Shown one piece after another: positions 10,832-22,713 of a stretch of 64,000 nucleotides of DNA. The translations under genes were made by a program, and so were the position numbers. The stretch lies in NCBI GenBank assembly GCA_026873275.1, contig JANTUC010000004.1:2480001-2544000 (forward strand). Direction: 5' to 3'. This DNA is from Pseudopithomyces maydicus. Its lineage: Eukaryota > Ascomycota > Dothideomycetes > Pleosporales > Didymosphaeriaceae. The notes beneath the pieces are model-generated. The model ran no database searches, was not told the DNA's origin, and saw nothing but the letters and a program-made list of their open reading frames with translations. Each line of letters begins with the position of its first letter. Position 1 is the first letter of the stretch.

Positions 10832-13029
10832 TCAGTATTCGTTGGGCTTGCGACGGGTAATGCGCCGGCGGTGGACTCTTACCATATGACGAGTTAGCGC
10901 GTCATTGCGGGAAAATGTCTTTTCCTCGACGCACAATGCGCACCGGACCTTCTGCTTGCGCGCATTGTGGATCGTGTCCTCGTGTCTGGTGAGATCGTAG
11001 GGCCGCGAGAAGATGGTGTTGCAGGGCTTGCCGGTGGTGGGGTTGATTCGCTCGCACTTGTGAGGCCCCGCTTGCGAGTTGCGCTCCAGTAAAGCCGCTG
11101 ATGTCATGCTGGAGCCCATCGTCGTTGCAGTGCTCCGATGACCCTCGCGCTTATGCTTTTGCAGCTTCTGCGGAGTTTCGAAGCGCTGTGTGCATCCGTG
11201 ATAGGTACATGTGTATGTGCCACTGTCGGCGCTTGAGTCTGCGGGCTTCACCAGTCGCTCGCTCGACTGGCTCCCGGGCTCCAGACCCGCTTCGCTGGCG
11301 CTGGACTCCATCGACGTAAGATGTGCAGGGAACTCTGGGTTGGAGTCCGCTACGGATGTCATGCTCGGCGCAGTTCGATACTGCGCTGGTGCTCCGAGGT
11401 TGGGTAGGCTGTTGAAGTTGTGCTGTACCGAGGGTGCTGTGAATGCAAAGATGGAAGAAGCTTGCGACGTGCCAGCGGACGACGCAGGGAAGTTTGGTGA
11501 AAACTGAGGTGTCGCCCAGCTGTCTCTTCGGTAAGACTGTCCAGATGTTGTGTCGAAGGTGGATTGGGTGGCGTTGCCATATTGGTCGCCAACGTTGTAT
11601 TGGTCGCTTGCGCCACCATCTGGAAACAGCGGCACCTTGGACGACTCGTCATCGGCTTCCCGATAGTCGAGCAGAGCATCTTTTGGTGAGATTGTCTTAA
11701 CAGCTTCCTCGTTTGACTGCATGCGAGGCTTCATTGCGTAAGCCGCGTCAGCCTCAACCTTCTGCTCACGGGCTGCCGAGGCTGTGCCGACAGCGACGCG
11801 AGGCGAGTTGAATGTGTTGGAAGGGTGTCTGTAAGGCGACCCTCTTCGGAATGGTGAGTCACCTCGAGACACGGAACTGGTAGGGGACTGTGACCGGGCC
11901 ATCTGTGCTGCTTGCAAACTACGTTGAACAATGTCGTTGCTGTTACGCCATGGTGACAGTAGCGTGCTTGCTGCCGGTTTGGACTGAGGTACAGACGTTG
12001 CTTGCGTAACACTGTTAGGGTCGAATGAGTAGTCGGCGGCAACGTCTGTGTACGTCCGTTCAAACTTGGGTACAGGCCGCATGTCTGGTTCCTCATCGTA
12101 AGCAATGAACTGATTGAACAACCACGAGTCAACCTTGCGGAGAGTCTCACCATTAGGGGGATCTTGAAGTCCATGTCATCGGTTTGTGTGGTGTGAGGTG
12201 TGGCTGGTGAATCGTGACCGTAACTTGATACTGAGTGTCGCGCAGAATGTCCGAAGCCCGGGACGTCTTCGTCCGGGACGTGCTGGTCCATGAGTGCTTG
12301 CTTCATCGACATGTGTGCTGCCATGGTGGAGTCCATGCCAGTTGACGATGGTGTGTAGTTGTTGAAGTTGTTAGACCCCATGAAAGAATCCTGGGTAGGT
12401 GTATGCGTGGGTGTCGGAAGATGATTCGAGACGTTCGAGAAGGCTCTTGGGTATTGGTCAGCTTTGTTCAATGAGTCAAGCATGGCTGAGCTCGATGGCA
12501 AATTCTCGGAGAGAGCGACGTACGGGTAACTGGCGGTCGGGCCAACAGGCTGATATTGCGAGGCAGCAGAGCCTGCCGACGACGAAGACGACGCGCGTTG
12601 GTGCGTCCGGGCCGTCCGACTCTGGGCGGGTGTCTGTAGCGACTGGCTGTTGCCAGGCATGTTACTGAAAGAGTTCCAGCCGTTGAAGGTTGCGCCAGTG
12701 GCGGCGGTTGAGAGCATGGGGGTCTGGGGGTAGTTTGCGGGCAGCTGCGGTGTAGGGGTGGACTGCTGGATCCTGATGGAGGGATTGAAGTCGTACGCGC
12801 CCGTCATAAACGAGCTGGGTACGTCGTCGACGGAGATAGCAGAGTCCGCAAAGGTCCGCTGGGACTCGAGGTAGTCGTTCAACAGTTTCTGGTCGTACAG
12901 CTGCTGTGCTGAGAGTTGCTGTGACAGTTGGTCGAAGGATAGCTGCTGGGGTGATGTGGGTGTAGGTAGCGTAGCGTTAGAGTGGGTCTGTGAAGGGTGT
13001 TGACGTCTTTGTGGTGGAAGAGCTAACAT
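10832..13029 (-). CDS. C2H2 zinc-finger transcription factor with an apparent -1 frameshift
   Basis: Read from ATG 13029 to the stop at 10832 on the minus strand. The frame breaks at a five-base homopolymer (GGGGG on the plus strand, 12156-12160). One extra base there gives one continuous 732-residue protein running FKIPPNGETLRKVDSWLFNQ across the join, a much better reading than splicing out 17 or 41 nt. The first 590 residues are Ser/Gln/Pro-rich, as in activation regions. Three fingers close the protein at about 606-629 (C-x4-C-x12-H-x4-H), 661-690 (C-x10-C, then FSRPYDLTRHEDTIH) and 698-720 (CALC, FSRNDALTRHMVRVH). The 'FSRPYDL-RH--TIH' finger is typical of a fungal family that includes Rpn4-like and RfeC-type regulators; which of these is not settled here. 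It is expected to act in the nucleus. Over 5 kb of gene-free DNA lies upstream. Confidence 0.8.
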
Positions 13030-16000
13030 AATGCCGGAGAAAAAAGTAAGGGACGACGGGTGGCGAGAGGACAATATATACCGGCGTGACCGGCGAAAGG
13101 CAGGCGAGGGTCGAGTCTTGATGACGAGATGCGTATAGAAGCTAGTAGACGGTTTGGAATGCACTAAAAAACCGGGTAGGTTCGGAAACTCGGAGCTAAC
13201 AAGATGGTAGCTGAGAGCGAGTGTGAAATGCTGAGCGATTGTGTTCGGCCCTCTTTTGGTGCGCGCGGACCTTGACCTCTTTCATATTCAGCGTATGACG
13301 CAACCTAAAGTATGGTGCCGGGGTCGCCCACCAGCCAGTGGAGAAGATCTGCATCGACGAATTGCGCTAACGCAGCGCCCTGCATTCGAAGCGACTGCAG
13401 ATTTCGCATCGTTCTGGAAGGGTTGGCGGCTGATGGCGGCTGAGGCTGTGCATCGAAGACGCCAATCTCTGCGACCCTAGCCAGGGCAGCTGTTCGGCAG
13501 CGACCCGAGAACCCATGCTGCACCCGAAAAGCGTTACTCAGAGGGCTACCAAATATACCATTCAATAAGCGTGCGGTCCTCCCACGCGACCCGGTCCCGC
13601 ATCGTCTGCGCTGGACTGTAGGGTATACGGACACTGCGCCCTCGGCACGATAGGCGATAGGCGACTGCACTGCACGCAGGACTGGAGTCGGTACCCCTCC
13701 CCACAGTACCAATCGAGTAGCGTGTACTCTGTTCAATAGCCCACGATGCTGCCTGCACGGCCACACGGCGCTCCAGATCCCAGATCCAGACTGCGCTGGT
13801 CACCTGCCACGGCGCGTGACCTGTTTCTTTGACGGACACGTTGTTTCTTTCAGCTTGTCCGGTAGTGTGACGCGCAACACAATAGAGAGGAGTCATTGTC
13901 AAGTGTTCTGGCTGGGGCAAGTAATGACTGGGTGCACAAGGAACAAGCAAAGATGCTCCCCAGCATGCGCTTCTCTCTGCCTCTCTCGACTTCCCTCTCC
14001 CCTGACCAGTCCATTGGGTAAGCGGCTCAGGGTCCACGGCATGCATGGACGCTATCGCTATCGTTGCAGAAGGCTGCGTCTTGTTCCCTGAACACGGCAT
14101 CTACGGGCTCGCCGGCTGCCGGGCGTGTGGCAGTCTGGCGAGTTGGTCAGGGGATACACAGAAATCTCTGTCGTCTCCGGCAGAGCACAAGAGCCCAAGC
14201 CCTACAGAGGTGCGTGGCAGGCGCCTAGCCGTTGTCGCAGCAGAGGTGCCTGTCAAAGCAAGTGTGGGGGAAAATTTTCAGGCTAGGCGCGCGCGATTGG
14301 CTCGGGTTCTCCGCAGCCACATATGCACCTGCTCAGGGTCCAGTGGCAGTGCTGGCTGTCAAGCCACAGTTGGTCTCGAGTGTGGGATTCAATGCAACGG
14401 GAACCCACTATCTCCTACACTACTACGGCCGATGCAGGAGCCGATGCAACGGAGCTGTCGCTGCCGCTGCCGAATACTCAAGCAGAAACATCCCAAGTCT
14501 GATGGGAGAAACATCAACCTCACCAGGCTCCTCGCGGTGGAGGACTTGACGTCGCCAGAGCGCGCGGGTGGGCTCGGGTAAAGGGCTATGACATCACCAC
14601 CTCGGAAATAAAGTCTGCCCATCCAGTGCGAGTCCTTTGGCACCCTCCCCTCCAACCGTTTCTGTGTGCTTCGCTTTCTATTTTGGTTGCGCGCGCATCG
14701 TGCATCCGGTTACATGTGGCTCTGCACGCCAATATGTTTGCCTTGATTTCTGCCATCTTCTCTCACCGTTATCGCTCCTCGACGCTGGCGATCCCCAACG
14801 GCAACGGCTGCTGGCTGGTGGGTCTCTGCGGACGCTATCACGTTCCCCCAATCCAAGCACACGGGTAACAGCTGCAGGGCAAAGCGGGGCTCGAAACCCA
14901 AAGCATGAAGTGCGCCAACCCAGATGAACCCTTTTTCCACTTCCTTGTCCATCAGGCAATTGGGCCCGACGATCATGACGCTCGCTGCCTCATTCTTCAA
15001 ATCGTGCTGCAGTTGGGCACAGCGTGTCGCGCGTATTTGCAATCATGACCAACAATTTCTGGGCCTGCCATCCCTATTAGCGTTGCAACACCTTTCCGTT
15101 CCTGTGCCTTATGGGAATCGCAAGTACTGCCGTGCCGTCTTCTGCCGGCCCGTCGTCTTAGCTATGCAGGGCAAAACTTGTTGCAACTTGACCCTCAACC
15201 TTTTGGATGTGGCTTGACGAGCCGACGTCAGTAATCAATCCAGTACGAGGAGCCGACATGGTGCCGATGTCCTGCGCTTCGGCCAGCGCCATCCGCACTC
15301 GCACCCGCGCTCGCACCCACTCCCCGCCGCAAACGCCATGCCCTGTGCATCACTCATCAAGCATCAGAAATCGTCGCAACACTAGATGACAGAGGCAGTG
15401 CTCAATGGGTTAGAAATCAGTACTCGGGCCTATGTGTCGGCCGACACCACTCCTCGTCGATAGATCGGGTCAATTTTATCCCCGAGAACCAAACATACGG
15501 TGCATACGAGGGTGAAGTTCGGACGATTGAAGGAATCCTAGTTTACAAATTTTAGCGCAGGCTGATGCACCTTCCGTCGGCCTTAGGGCTTAGTTGTGCG
15601 CTCGGCTCGCGACTTACCCATCTCCGCAGCTAGCTTGCATTACTCATGCCTCGCTCTCCGTTCACACCTGCACGAGTCCAGACAATCATCCTCCACCCAT
15701 TGCACTCCGGCGTACGCGATTCGCCAATTCCAACTACCGTCCAAACCACCCGACAGCTTTTTCGCAGTCTCTGCTTCAGGTTGAGCTGTGCTGTGCTGAC
15801 TACCAAGACTATCGCAAATTCTCACAGCAGCCTCGGCAGTCGCCGCGACACCGACTTCCTACCAGTAGCACGTTACATGGTGATTAAGAGGAGACTAATC
15901 AGGCAAGCGGACGCGTCGAAACAATTTCAGATCTCGGTAATCTGTGGAGAAGGCGTTTGGCGTCAGCTCCCTCCCGCTCTTCCGTCGCCACGCCACCACC

Positions 16001-17504
16001 ACGTGGAGGTACCGTGTCAACCATCTCACCGGTGCCTTTAGCCACAGCTGATCCAACGGCGGTGAGTCTGTGGCAAGAGGGACGCGTATGTACGTACATA
16101 CAGCCAGCCTTATTCGTGCTTGTATGTATGACTATCGTACGAGCCCGTCATTTGGACAAATATAGAACTCAACCTCGGCATATGTATCATATACCCTCTG
16201 TGTCGCTTTTTCATGCCGTTTATATAATCCTGAGGCTTGCGCGCAACATTGTTTGGACATACCGGATGCAGTAAAAAGATGCCCAACCTTACGCATAGTA
16301 AAGGTTCAGCTTTCAAGCCATCTCAGCCAGCCTCCTTAATCAGTCGACGAGATTACGATCAGCTGAGCTTAAAGAGACGTCGGTGTGCTGAGAGCCAATG
16401 GTCGCGGCTGATTGCTGATCCCACCCATGTAGATGATAAGAGCGTAACGCTAAGCGGCGAACCACTGTTTCCCCTTTGTAAAGACCATGGCAAAATAGCA
16501 TGCATGACCTATCAATACGTAGTTGCTTCTTGAGATTCACACCGCGGTTACAACTGTCCAATGTTAGAGTAGGATCTGGTTATACATAGAACCACCAATA
16601 GTGTGTCAGACAGAGTGCTTTTTACACACATGCAGGTATTATTACCCGGTAAGCTGTGCGCTTCATCGCTCTGATTCGACTGAATAGGTTATGCGTTGAA
16701 TAAGGGACAGTAATCGGTGTTTGAACGTACCTTGGTTCTCAGCTTACTATCATTCTGCATGCATTACATACTCGGACGTATGCATGTATACGTACTGTCT
16801 GGCCCCCACGGTCGATTAGCTTACATGTTGGAGTATACGTAGAATCCCTTTGTGGTATAGATTGCCATTGACGTGTGGGGTTTTACACAATCACCAACAC
16901 CAACGCCGTCCACGCACGAGAAGGCCTTCACTATGTGTAGACGTAATGGTAAATACACATGTTGTATCAAAGGATGAATTCTTTGGATATAGAACTATTT
17001 CCTTCAGAGAGGCCAGATCCAACCTAGAAGACCAAACAATGAGTAGCAATGAGGTGGTGAGGTCGGTCTGGATGAGTCGATCGCTCGTGATTTTGGCCGC
17101 TCGGATAGGAGTGGCATGGTACTTGTCATACAATCGAGTGGTAGTGGTAGTTTAGATACACATGCGGATATTCAACCCTTCACCCCCTTCACCGGCGGGA
17201 ACGTTTGAATCGTCTCCGGATCAAGTGCAGTTCGCCCAAGTCACCACAACATAGACCCCACCAAGCCCGTGCAAAGCCCATTCCAGCGTACAAGTCTTCA
17301 GACATATTCTGTGCTCGCTCAGGTACTCTTTGTGGTTCTACATTCTGGGGAGCCTCGATTCGACCACCTCCTCGCACCCACAACCAGAAGACTTTGCCCC
17401 CTGGAAGTAGAACGCCACCCGACCCAACCCTTCGTTACTCGACTTCAAGTCATAACTGCCCGACCTCGAGTCATGAGCCACTCCAACAGCGACCCCGGAA
17501 GGTC
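13030..17504. other. Gene-free stretch upstream of the C2H2 factor
   Basis: Bases 13.0-15.6 kb are GC-balanced with many chance frames on both strands (for example 13546-14100 minus and 14045-14581 plus), Cys/Arg/Ser-rich with no domain. 15.4-17.2 kb is similar. No tRNA, repeat family or transposase was recognised. The first 1-2 kb may be the promoter and long 5' leader of the C2H2 gene. Confidence 0.4.
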
Positions 17505-17884
17505 ATGAATTCCGTTTCTCATACTGGTGGAGGTGGTGGCCTTAGCTGAACCGCTGCCCGTTCCAGATGCCTCAGAGGCGGGAGCGAACGTAAGTCCTAC
17601 TTATAGCAATTCGAACGGCTTCGGTGATTTACACAATGACCAGACCGACTCTGCGGACGCAAACCAGTCAACAGAGTCGCCCAAAGACCCTAGTATCACT
17701 CAGCATCCAGCGATTATTGAGTCTCGAAGAACTCTTGTAGGGGCAGATGGAGAATACCATTCGAGGGAAGCGTAAGGCTCTCGAGGAAGAACAAGCTGGA
17801 ATTCATAGGCGGTGGGGCGAATTGGAAGGAGTACATATCCAGGCGATTACTAGAGGGATTCCTGGCGTTGAATCGAGGCGATAA
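17505..17884 (+). pseudogene. Possible remnant of a small gene (acidic/Ser-rich, then coiled coil)
   Basis: Three frame-shifted pieces read like one protein: a Gly-rich start (MNSVSHTGGGGG), an acidic Ser/Asp/Asn-rich middle (around 17530-17735: GFGDLHNDQTDSADANQSTE), and a charged helical end (GKRKALEEEQAGIHRRWGEL) closing with TAA at 17882-17884. Each join needs removal of one base and no acceptable intron was found. It may instead be an intact gene whose introns I failed to place. No family recognised. Confidence 0.25.
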
Positions 17885-18257
17885 CCATCCGCATATGCAA
17901 AACCCTCTTCAATTTGGAGTTTTCACAGGTCAGCGACCTAATAGAGAGATCTGGAGTGTGCTATGTGGGCTATTTCAGTTGTTATAAAGGACGCATATAC
18001 TCTGTAATACAACCACAGTCAACGATTTGCTTCAATCATGCTATGCGTCTACTTAGACAAGCCAGAGACTAGCAGGTCTTTCATCTTCACTCTCACCTTC
18101 ACCCCACGGGCCGCACTGGAGATTGGCCCAGTACGTGCCGTGCTTTTTAGGCTCCGCTCGGCAACTCTTACTCGATTGCTACCCAAGTGACCTTTTGTTC
18201 TTCACGCAATCACCATTTAACCCAAGACCGACCTGGGGCCCCACCATCAACCACACC

Positions 18258-19109
18258 ATGAACAAGCTTGAGAACGACAATCCCGCTACCGAGGCGGCAG
18301 GCGAGATGGAACTGCTCGACCAAGCCCGTGGTGAGATGGACGTGGACACCGACCTTGATGAAGATGACCCGGCAATTGACCTACAGGGCGCGTACACCGA
18401 CTCACCACCTCACTGTCCAATATAAGCGCAGTCTGACAGTGTGCTAGATGCCGTGCCCCCTCAAGACAACAACATCAGGCATGCGGTCTCCCCTTCTTTC
18501 GGTCGAGCGTATCGAGCAATCCCCGCAGACGACATGCCAGCCATGTTCGGTCTCACAGACGAGCAATTCGAGATTCTAGAGAGTGAGATGAAACGGGGTG
18601 CAGCAGTCCTTGTGGGTAATCGCGCCTTCGGAATGGATCCCGACGAGGACGACGTCAATACCATGTATCTGCTGGGCATGATCAAGGCCGTCAAGGATAA
18701 ACACCTCATGAAGCTGCCCAACTACAATCCACCAGAGCACTTGGACGATCTCCTGTGGCTTCTGATCACCACTCCGAACAACCAGCAGGAGAGCAACCGC
18801 ATCGAGACTCCCGAGACCCCCCGAAACCCCAACCCATCGGTCGACGAGATTCTCAACCTTGAGCGCCGCATGTACGAAATCAACTCCAACATCGAGTACG
18901 AGGAAGACACGCGGAACCGCGTCGTGACTGAGGCATGGTTCAATGGCCCGACGCGAAAGCAGCAGAGGTACATTCTCAAGAAAGGGCAGAATATGATGAA
19001 GGCCCTCGTGGAGTTCAAGCATCTTCAAGAGCGTGTCATGGACTTGGAGGACAAGCTTAGCGAGGATGAGCGAGCCGAGCTGGAGGAAGAGCGTGGGGCT
19101 AGGTATTGA
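18258..19109 (+). CDS. Unknown acidic/helical protein
   Basis: Two exons, 18258-18391 and 18440-19109, joined in phase 2; 267 aa. The 48-nt intron has donor GTACAC and acceptor GACAG with a nearby CTGAC branch site. The N-terminus is strongly acidic (MELLDQARGEMDVDTDLDED). The middle contains FGLTDEQFEILESEMKRGAA and a Pro/Asn-rich segment (PNYNPPEHLDDLLWLLI). The last 90 residues are charged and helical, probably coiled coil, ending EDERAELEEERGARY. No signal peptide, membrane segment or known domain is visible. I do not recognise the family. The spliced frame is coherent, so this is very likely a real gene. Confidence 0.7.
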
Positions 19110-19716
19110 AGGAGGGTGGCGTGTTCCTGTCTTTCTCTTCTTCTTGGACACTTGTTGGTGAGACCTGGATGTGTTCTTGTGGTCTTATGACGGCTGGTGC
19201 TTGGTGGGAAGCTGCGAATAGTTAGCGATATACCGCTGGGCAAGAGATCGTAGGAAGTAAACCACGTTTGTACAATTAGAATACATTGGATGCTCCATCT
19301 CCATTCACTTTCCCATCTCCTATTGAGATGGTAATTCTTGCTCACGACTTCGTCACAATCCAGCAGAAACGTCGAGGTACATAGCCATCGAAGTTTCCAT
19401 TTGCGGGCATTGCCACTACCTAGAGAATATAGAAGGGACCACCCACCCAACGACAGGAGCTATTTTAGTAACGCGCCTCAAACCCCCACATCTCGACCCA
19501 CATCGCGGTAGACTATCGGTACCAGGTGGGGTTCACGCTGAAAGCCGATTTCTCCGTCGCACCTGAATTTTATTCCGATGGCTCCTAGTCGGCGCGGAGT
19601 ACAGCGTGGAGATGGTGGTCGAGACGACGTAAATATCTCGTTTGCTCAGGCAGTCGCACACACAGAATACGCATTCTCGATTTGTCTCACACCTCACCCA
19701 GAGAGGACGGTATATC
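19110..19716. other. Intergenic region upstream of the MFS gene
   Basis: 607 bp between the stop of the unknown gene and the MFS start. No coding signal seen; the MFS promoter is expected here. Confidence 0.4.
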
Positions 19717-21120
19717 ATGGACGATCATGAATTACAAGCAATCAATCCGCGGGAGGATTTGAATAACGCCCAGCATGAAGAAGACAACCTACCAAAGGTG
19801 GATGGTGGCCTCGGCGCATGGCTCGTTCTAGCATCAGTCTTCGTGCAAGGAGCCTTGATTTGGGGTATGGAAAATTGGCATCCCATTACGATTTACAGGC
19901 TGACATTCTCTAGGATTTGTCTACGGTTTCGGCGTCTTTCAAGAATATTATTCGCGACAAGAGCAATTCGCCGGTAATACCTCTGGGCTTGCTTCCATCG
20001 GCACGACGGCGTCGGTCAGTCGATCTAGAATATCTCCGGTTGCTTTGGTAGCTAATCTACTTTATAGGGAATCATGTATCTCACCTCCCCGATCGTCTAT
20101 GGCTTCTTCCAAAGGTACCCTCAACATCGCCGAAGCGTCAGCCTGGTAGGCTTTGCTATCATGCTATCCGGGATGGTGGGTGCTTCGTTCGCAAACACCG
20201 TGGCACAATTGCTTGCCACACAGGGCGTTCTCTACGGACTTGGAGGCTCGCTGCTCTTCTTTCCGTGCTACACTTACCTGGACGAGTGGTTCCTCAAGCG
20301 CCGTGGTTTTGCTTTCGGAGTCATGATTGCCGGAGACGGCACCGGCGGTGTCATCATTCCTCTCGTCACGGAGTGGATGCTCGACAAGTGGGGATTTCGC
20401 ACTGCCATGCGCGCGTGGTCCGTCATCAGCTTCCTTTTCATCTCCGCGTCGCTGTTCTTCCTCAAGGCACGCACGAATAATCGCGGCACCGGACAAATTT
20501 CTCGTGGCTTCGACATGAGGTTTCTCAAGAGCCCAGCCTTCTGGATCCTGCAAGCTGGAAACATATGTCAGGGCCTTGGCTATTTCATGCCAATCCTGTA
20601 TATGCCCTCGTTTGCTGCAGACCGTGGGTGGAGTACACTCACGGGGACCATAGCCGTCATGCTGTGCAATGTATCGATCGTCGTTGGGGCGACGTCGATT
20701 GGATGGATAGTCGATCGATACCATGTTACCACAGCTATCATGATCTCATGTGTTGGTACCATAATCTCAGTCTTCCTATTCTGGAGTTTTGCGGTTTACC
20801 AACCCATGCTGTTCATCTTCGCCATCTTATACGGGATCTCCGCTGGAGGCTTCCCGGCCACCTGGGCTGGTTGTGGCAACCCGGTTCGCCGACGATACCC
20901 GGTTGAGAATGGAATGATTGTTGCGCTATTCACAGCCGGCAAAGGTATAGCGAGTGTGATATCTGGACCTGTTAGCGGAGCATTGGTCGCATCTGACACA
21001 TGGAAAGGCCAAGTCGGGTACGCTTATGGCAGTGGGTATGGATTCATGATTGTGTTTAGCGGAATCACTGCCTCATTTGCTAGTATCGGTTGGATCGGAA
21101 AACGGCTTGGGGTAGTCTAA
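19717..21120 (+). CDS. MFS transporter, monocarboxylate-porter type
   Basis: Three exons: 19717-19864, 19914-20014 and 20068-21120; phases agree, 433 aa. The second intron uses a weaker GTCAGT donor with a CTAATC branch site and TATAG acceptor; it restores the family block 'NTSGLASIGTTAS-GIMYLTSP'. About twelve hydrophobic segments follow a short cytosolic N-terminus ending KVDGGLGAWLVLASVFVQGA, the usual first helix of fungal monocarboxylate-transporter-like (MCT/SLC16-type) proteins. Also visible are the loop RRGFAFGVMIAGDGTGGVI and the central GFDMRFLKSPAFW linker. Substrate cannot be told; relatives move monocarboxylates, riboflavin or secondary metabolites across the plasma membrane. It converges on the methyltransferase gene with 275 bp between stops. 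Confidence 0.9.
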
Positions 21121-21395
21121 AATATCACATTTGACTCGAGTTAGAAAGCCATCTCACGTAATACACGTCTGACAAGTTATGACCAAAGAGGCATTACTCT
21201 CCTATGAAATGATAGAAAAAGCCAAAATGCCGAGAGGAAAAAAGCCCCACTTTCAAAGCACTGTCACTCAACTCAACCTTATCCGAAGTAGGATGTTATA
21301 TGCGCTCAACTAGTATGCTTAATACACGATCGAACATTCCGCCTTTTCACATTGAGGTTAGACTTGTATACGACAGTCAGAAAAGACTGACCTAT

Positions 21396-22031
21396 TCATA
21401 ATCGCTTCAGAACTAGAACCAGGCCACCACTCTCTTTGTCCTCGAACTTTCTGTAATTGTGTAGATCGTTCTCTAGCACTTGAACTGCACCATCGTCTTC
21501 TAACTTCTTTACAACTTCTTCAAACTTTCCTTCTTTCCAGAATGTTTCCAGGATGGTCATGACGAGTATTCCGCCCGCTTTCACAATGCGTGTGAATTCC
21601 GGCAACGGTTCCGGTCCAAGGTGTCCATGCGTAAACGTGCCACTGCACACAAGGCAATCGTAAGCACCATCCTTCGCTTCTAGTTTCTGGGTTAGGTCCG
21701 TGATTTTAAGGTCACGATACGCCTTGGTTTTTCCTGCAATTTTCAACATGCCTTCACTGAGATCCAATCCATCGACTGTTTTGAATCCGAGTTTTGCCAG
21801 TTCTGTCCCAACAAGCCCACTACCGCAACCTGCATCTACTACGGTTGCATCGGTTGGAAGGATATCAATGTACTTCTGGGCTAGCTGAGCCACGATACGT
21901 GGTGCAGTGAAACTCCACATTTGCATATCGGCATCGTATCTTTCGGCCCATTGATCGTATAACTTGCGTGACTCTTCCGGGCTCTTGGCGGCAAAGACGC
22001 GGTCGAGGTGGGATTGGTCACCGGAAGCCAT
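21396..22031 (-). CDS. Class I SAM-dependent methyltransferase (METTL27/WBSCR27-like)
   Basis: Single exon, 211 aa, start at ATG 22031 (MASGDQSHLDRVFAAKSPEE). Motif I VVDAGCGSG lies at residues 64-72 and binds S-adenosylmethionine; DGLDLSEGML is the motif II region and YDCLVCSGTFTHGHL the motif IV/post-I region. The N-terminal 'YDQWAERYDADMQMWSFTAP' block is characteristic of the METTL27/WBSCR27-like group. The substrate is unknown; small molecules are likely for this fold. No membrane or targeting signal. It is convergent with the MFS transporter, but the two need not share a pathway. Confidence 0.85.
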   Translation of the reverse strand: MASGDQSHLDRVFAAKSPEESRKLYDQWAERYDADMQMWSFTAPRIVAQLAQKYIDILPTDATVVDAGCGSGLVGTELAKLGFKTVDGLDLSEGMLKIAGKTKAYRDLKITDLTQKLEAKDGAYDCLVCSGTFTHGHLGPEPLPEFTRIVKAGGILVMTILETFWKEGKFEEVVKKLEDDGAVQVLENDLHNYRKFEDKESGGLVLVLKRL

Positions 22032-22461
22032 GTTTGTGTGTCGCGTGCGAGGATGATGTTGGATGGGATGGACGTGCCGTATTTCCTGGCTATATGGAGC
22101 ACAAGGGTCGAATGCTCCTGCCTGTAGACACGACAGACGGTAATATGACGTCACAACCAAGCTGTCTATCTGCTATCGTGAACTCCCAAGCGACTTTCAC
22201 GTCAAAACCATGTAACAGTTGCTGTTACCAGACTATCGTGTTTGCTAGCAACCAAAGACTTTGTAAGCAGTGTACGTGCGGCGCAACTAAAAAAACCGTC
22301 TTTATCTACGCATGACAAACAATTCGCACGTTCCATGGTCGTTATGATTGACATGAGCAGATCATTTGTTAAACGATAGCCGGGATCAGCGAATTGACCA
22401 GGCATGTCACTGCCAGGTGAGAGCAAAGACTTCTTCGGTGTTCACTATTCTGCGATCTTCG

Positions 22462-22713
22462 ATGGCCACGCCACCATGGATTTTAAATTACATTCCGGGG
22501 CATCAGGCACGCTTCACACGACCGTTGCGCTACGAGAAGGATCTACATGTCCGCTTACAGAGTAAGTGCTTACGGTATAAGGCTACGAAGCATAAATCTA
22601 CGCGCAGCACGGACGTGCCCTGTGAAACGTCCCACGCTGACAAGAGCACAGATGCTCACATTCCCTATCGTACGACAGTTTCTCCTAAATTCCACACGGG
22701 ACAACCCGGGTAG
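22462..22713 (+). CDS. Weak candidate small gene
   Basis: ATG at 22462 opens a frame MATPPWILNYIPGHQARFTR that reaches a strong donor GTAAGT at 22562. A CTGAC branch site and CACAG acceptor end at 22651; splicing removes 90 nt and keeps the frame to TAG 22711-22713 (53 aa). The frame is also open without splicing. No family recognised and no targeting signal seen. It could be chance. Confidence 0.18.
   Translation: MATPPWILNYIPGHQARFTRPLRYEKDLHVRLQSKCLRYKATKHKSTRSTDVPCETSHADKSTDAHIPYRTTVSPKFHTGQPG

Noticed and set aside
12110..12150. A 41-nt (or 17-nt) intron in the C2H2 factor gene, with GTGAGA donor and ATCAG acceptor
   Set aside because: Too short for the introns seen here, and it would delete the sequence that, with one added base, reads smoothly through the join. 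A homopolymer frameshift explains the break better.
14886..14899. tRNA-like B-box/T-loop (minus strand GGGTTTCGAGCCCC)
   Set aside because: The flanking bases do not form a five-pair T stem or an acceptor stem, and no matching A-box or anticodon arm was found upstream.
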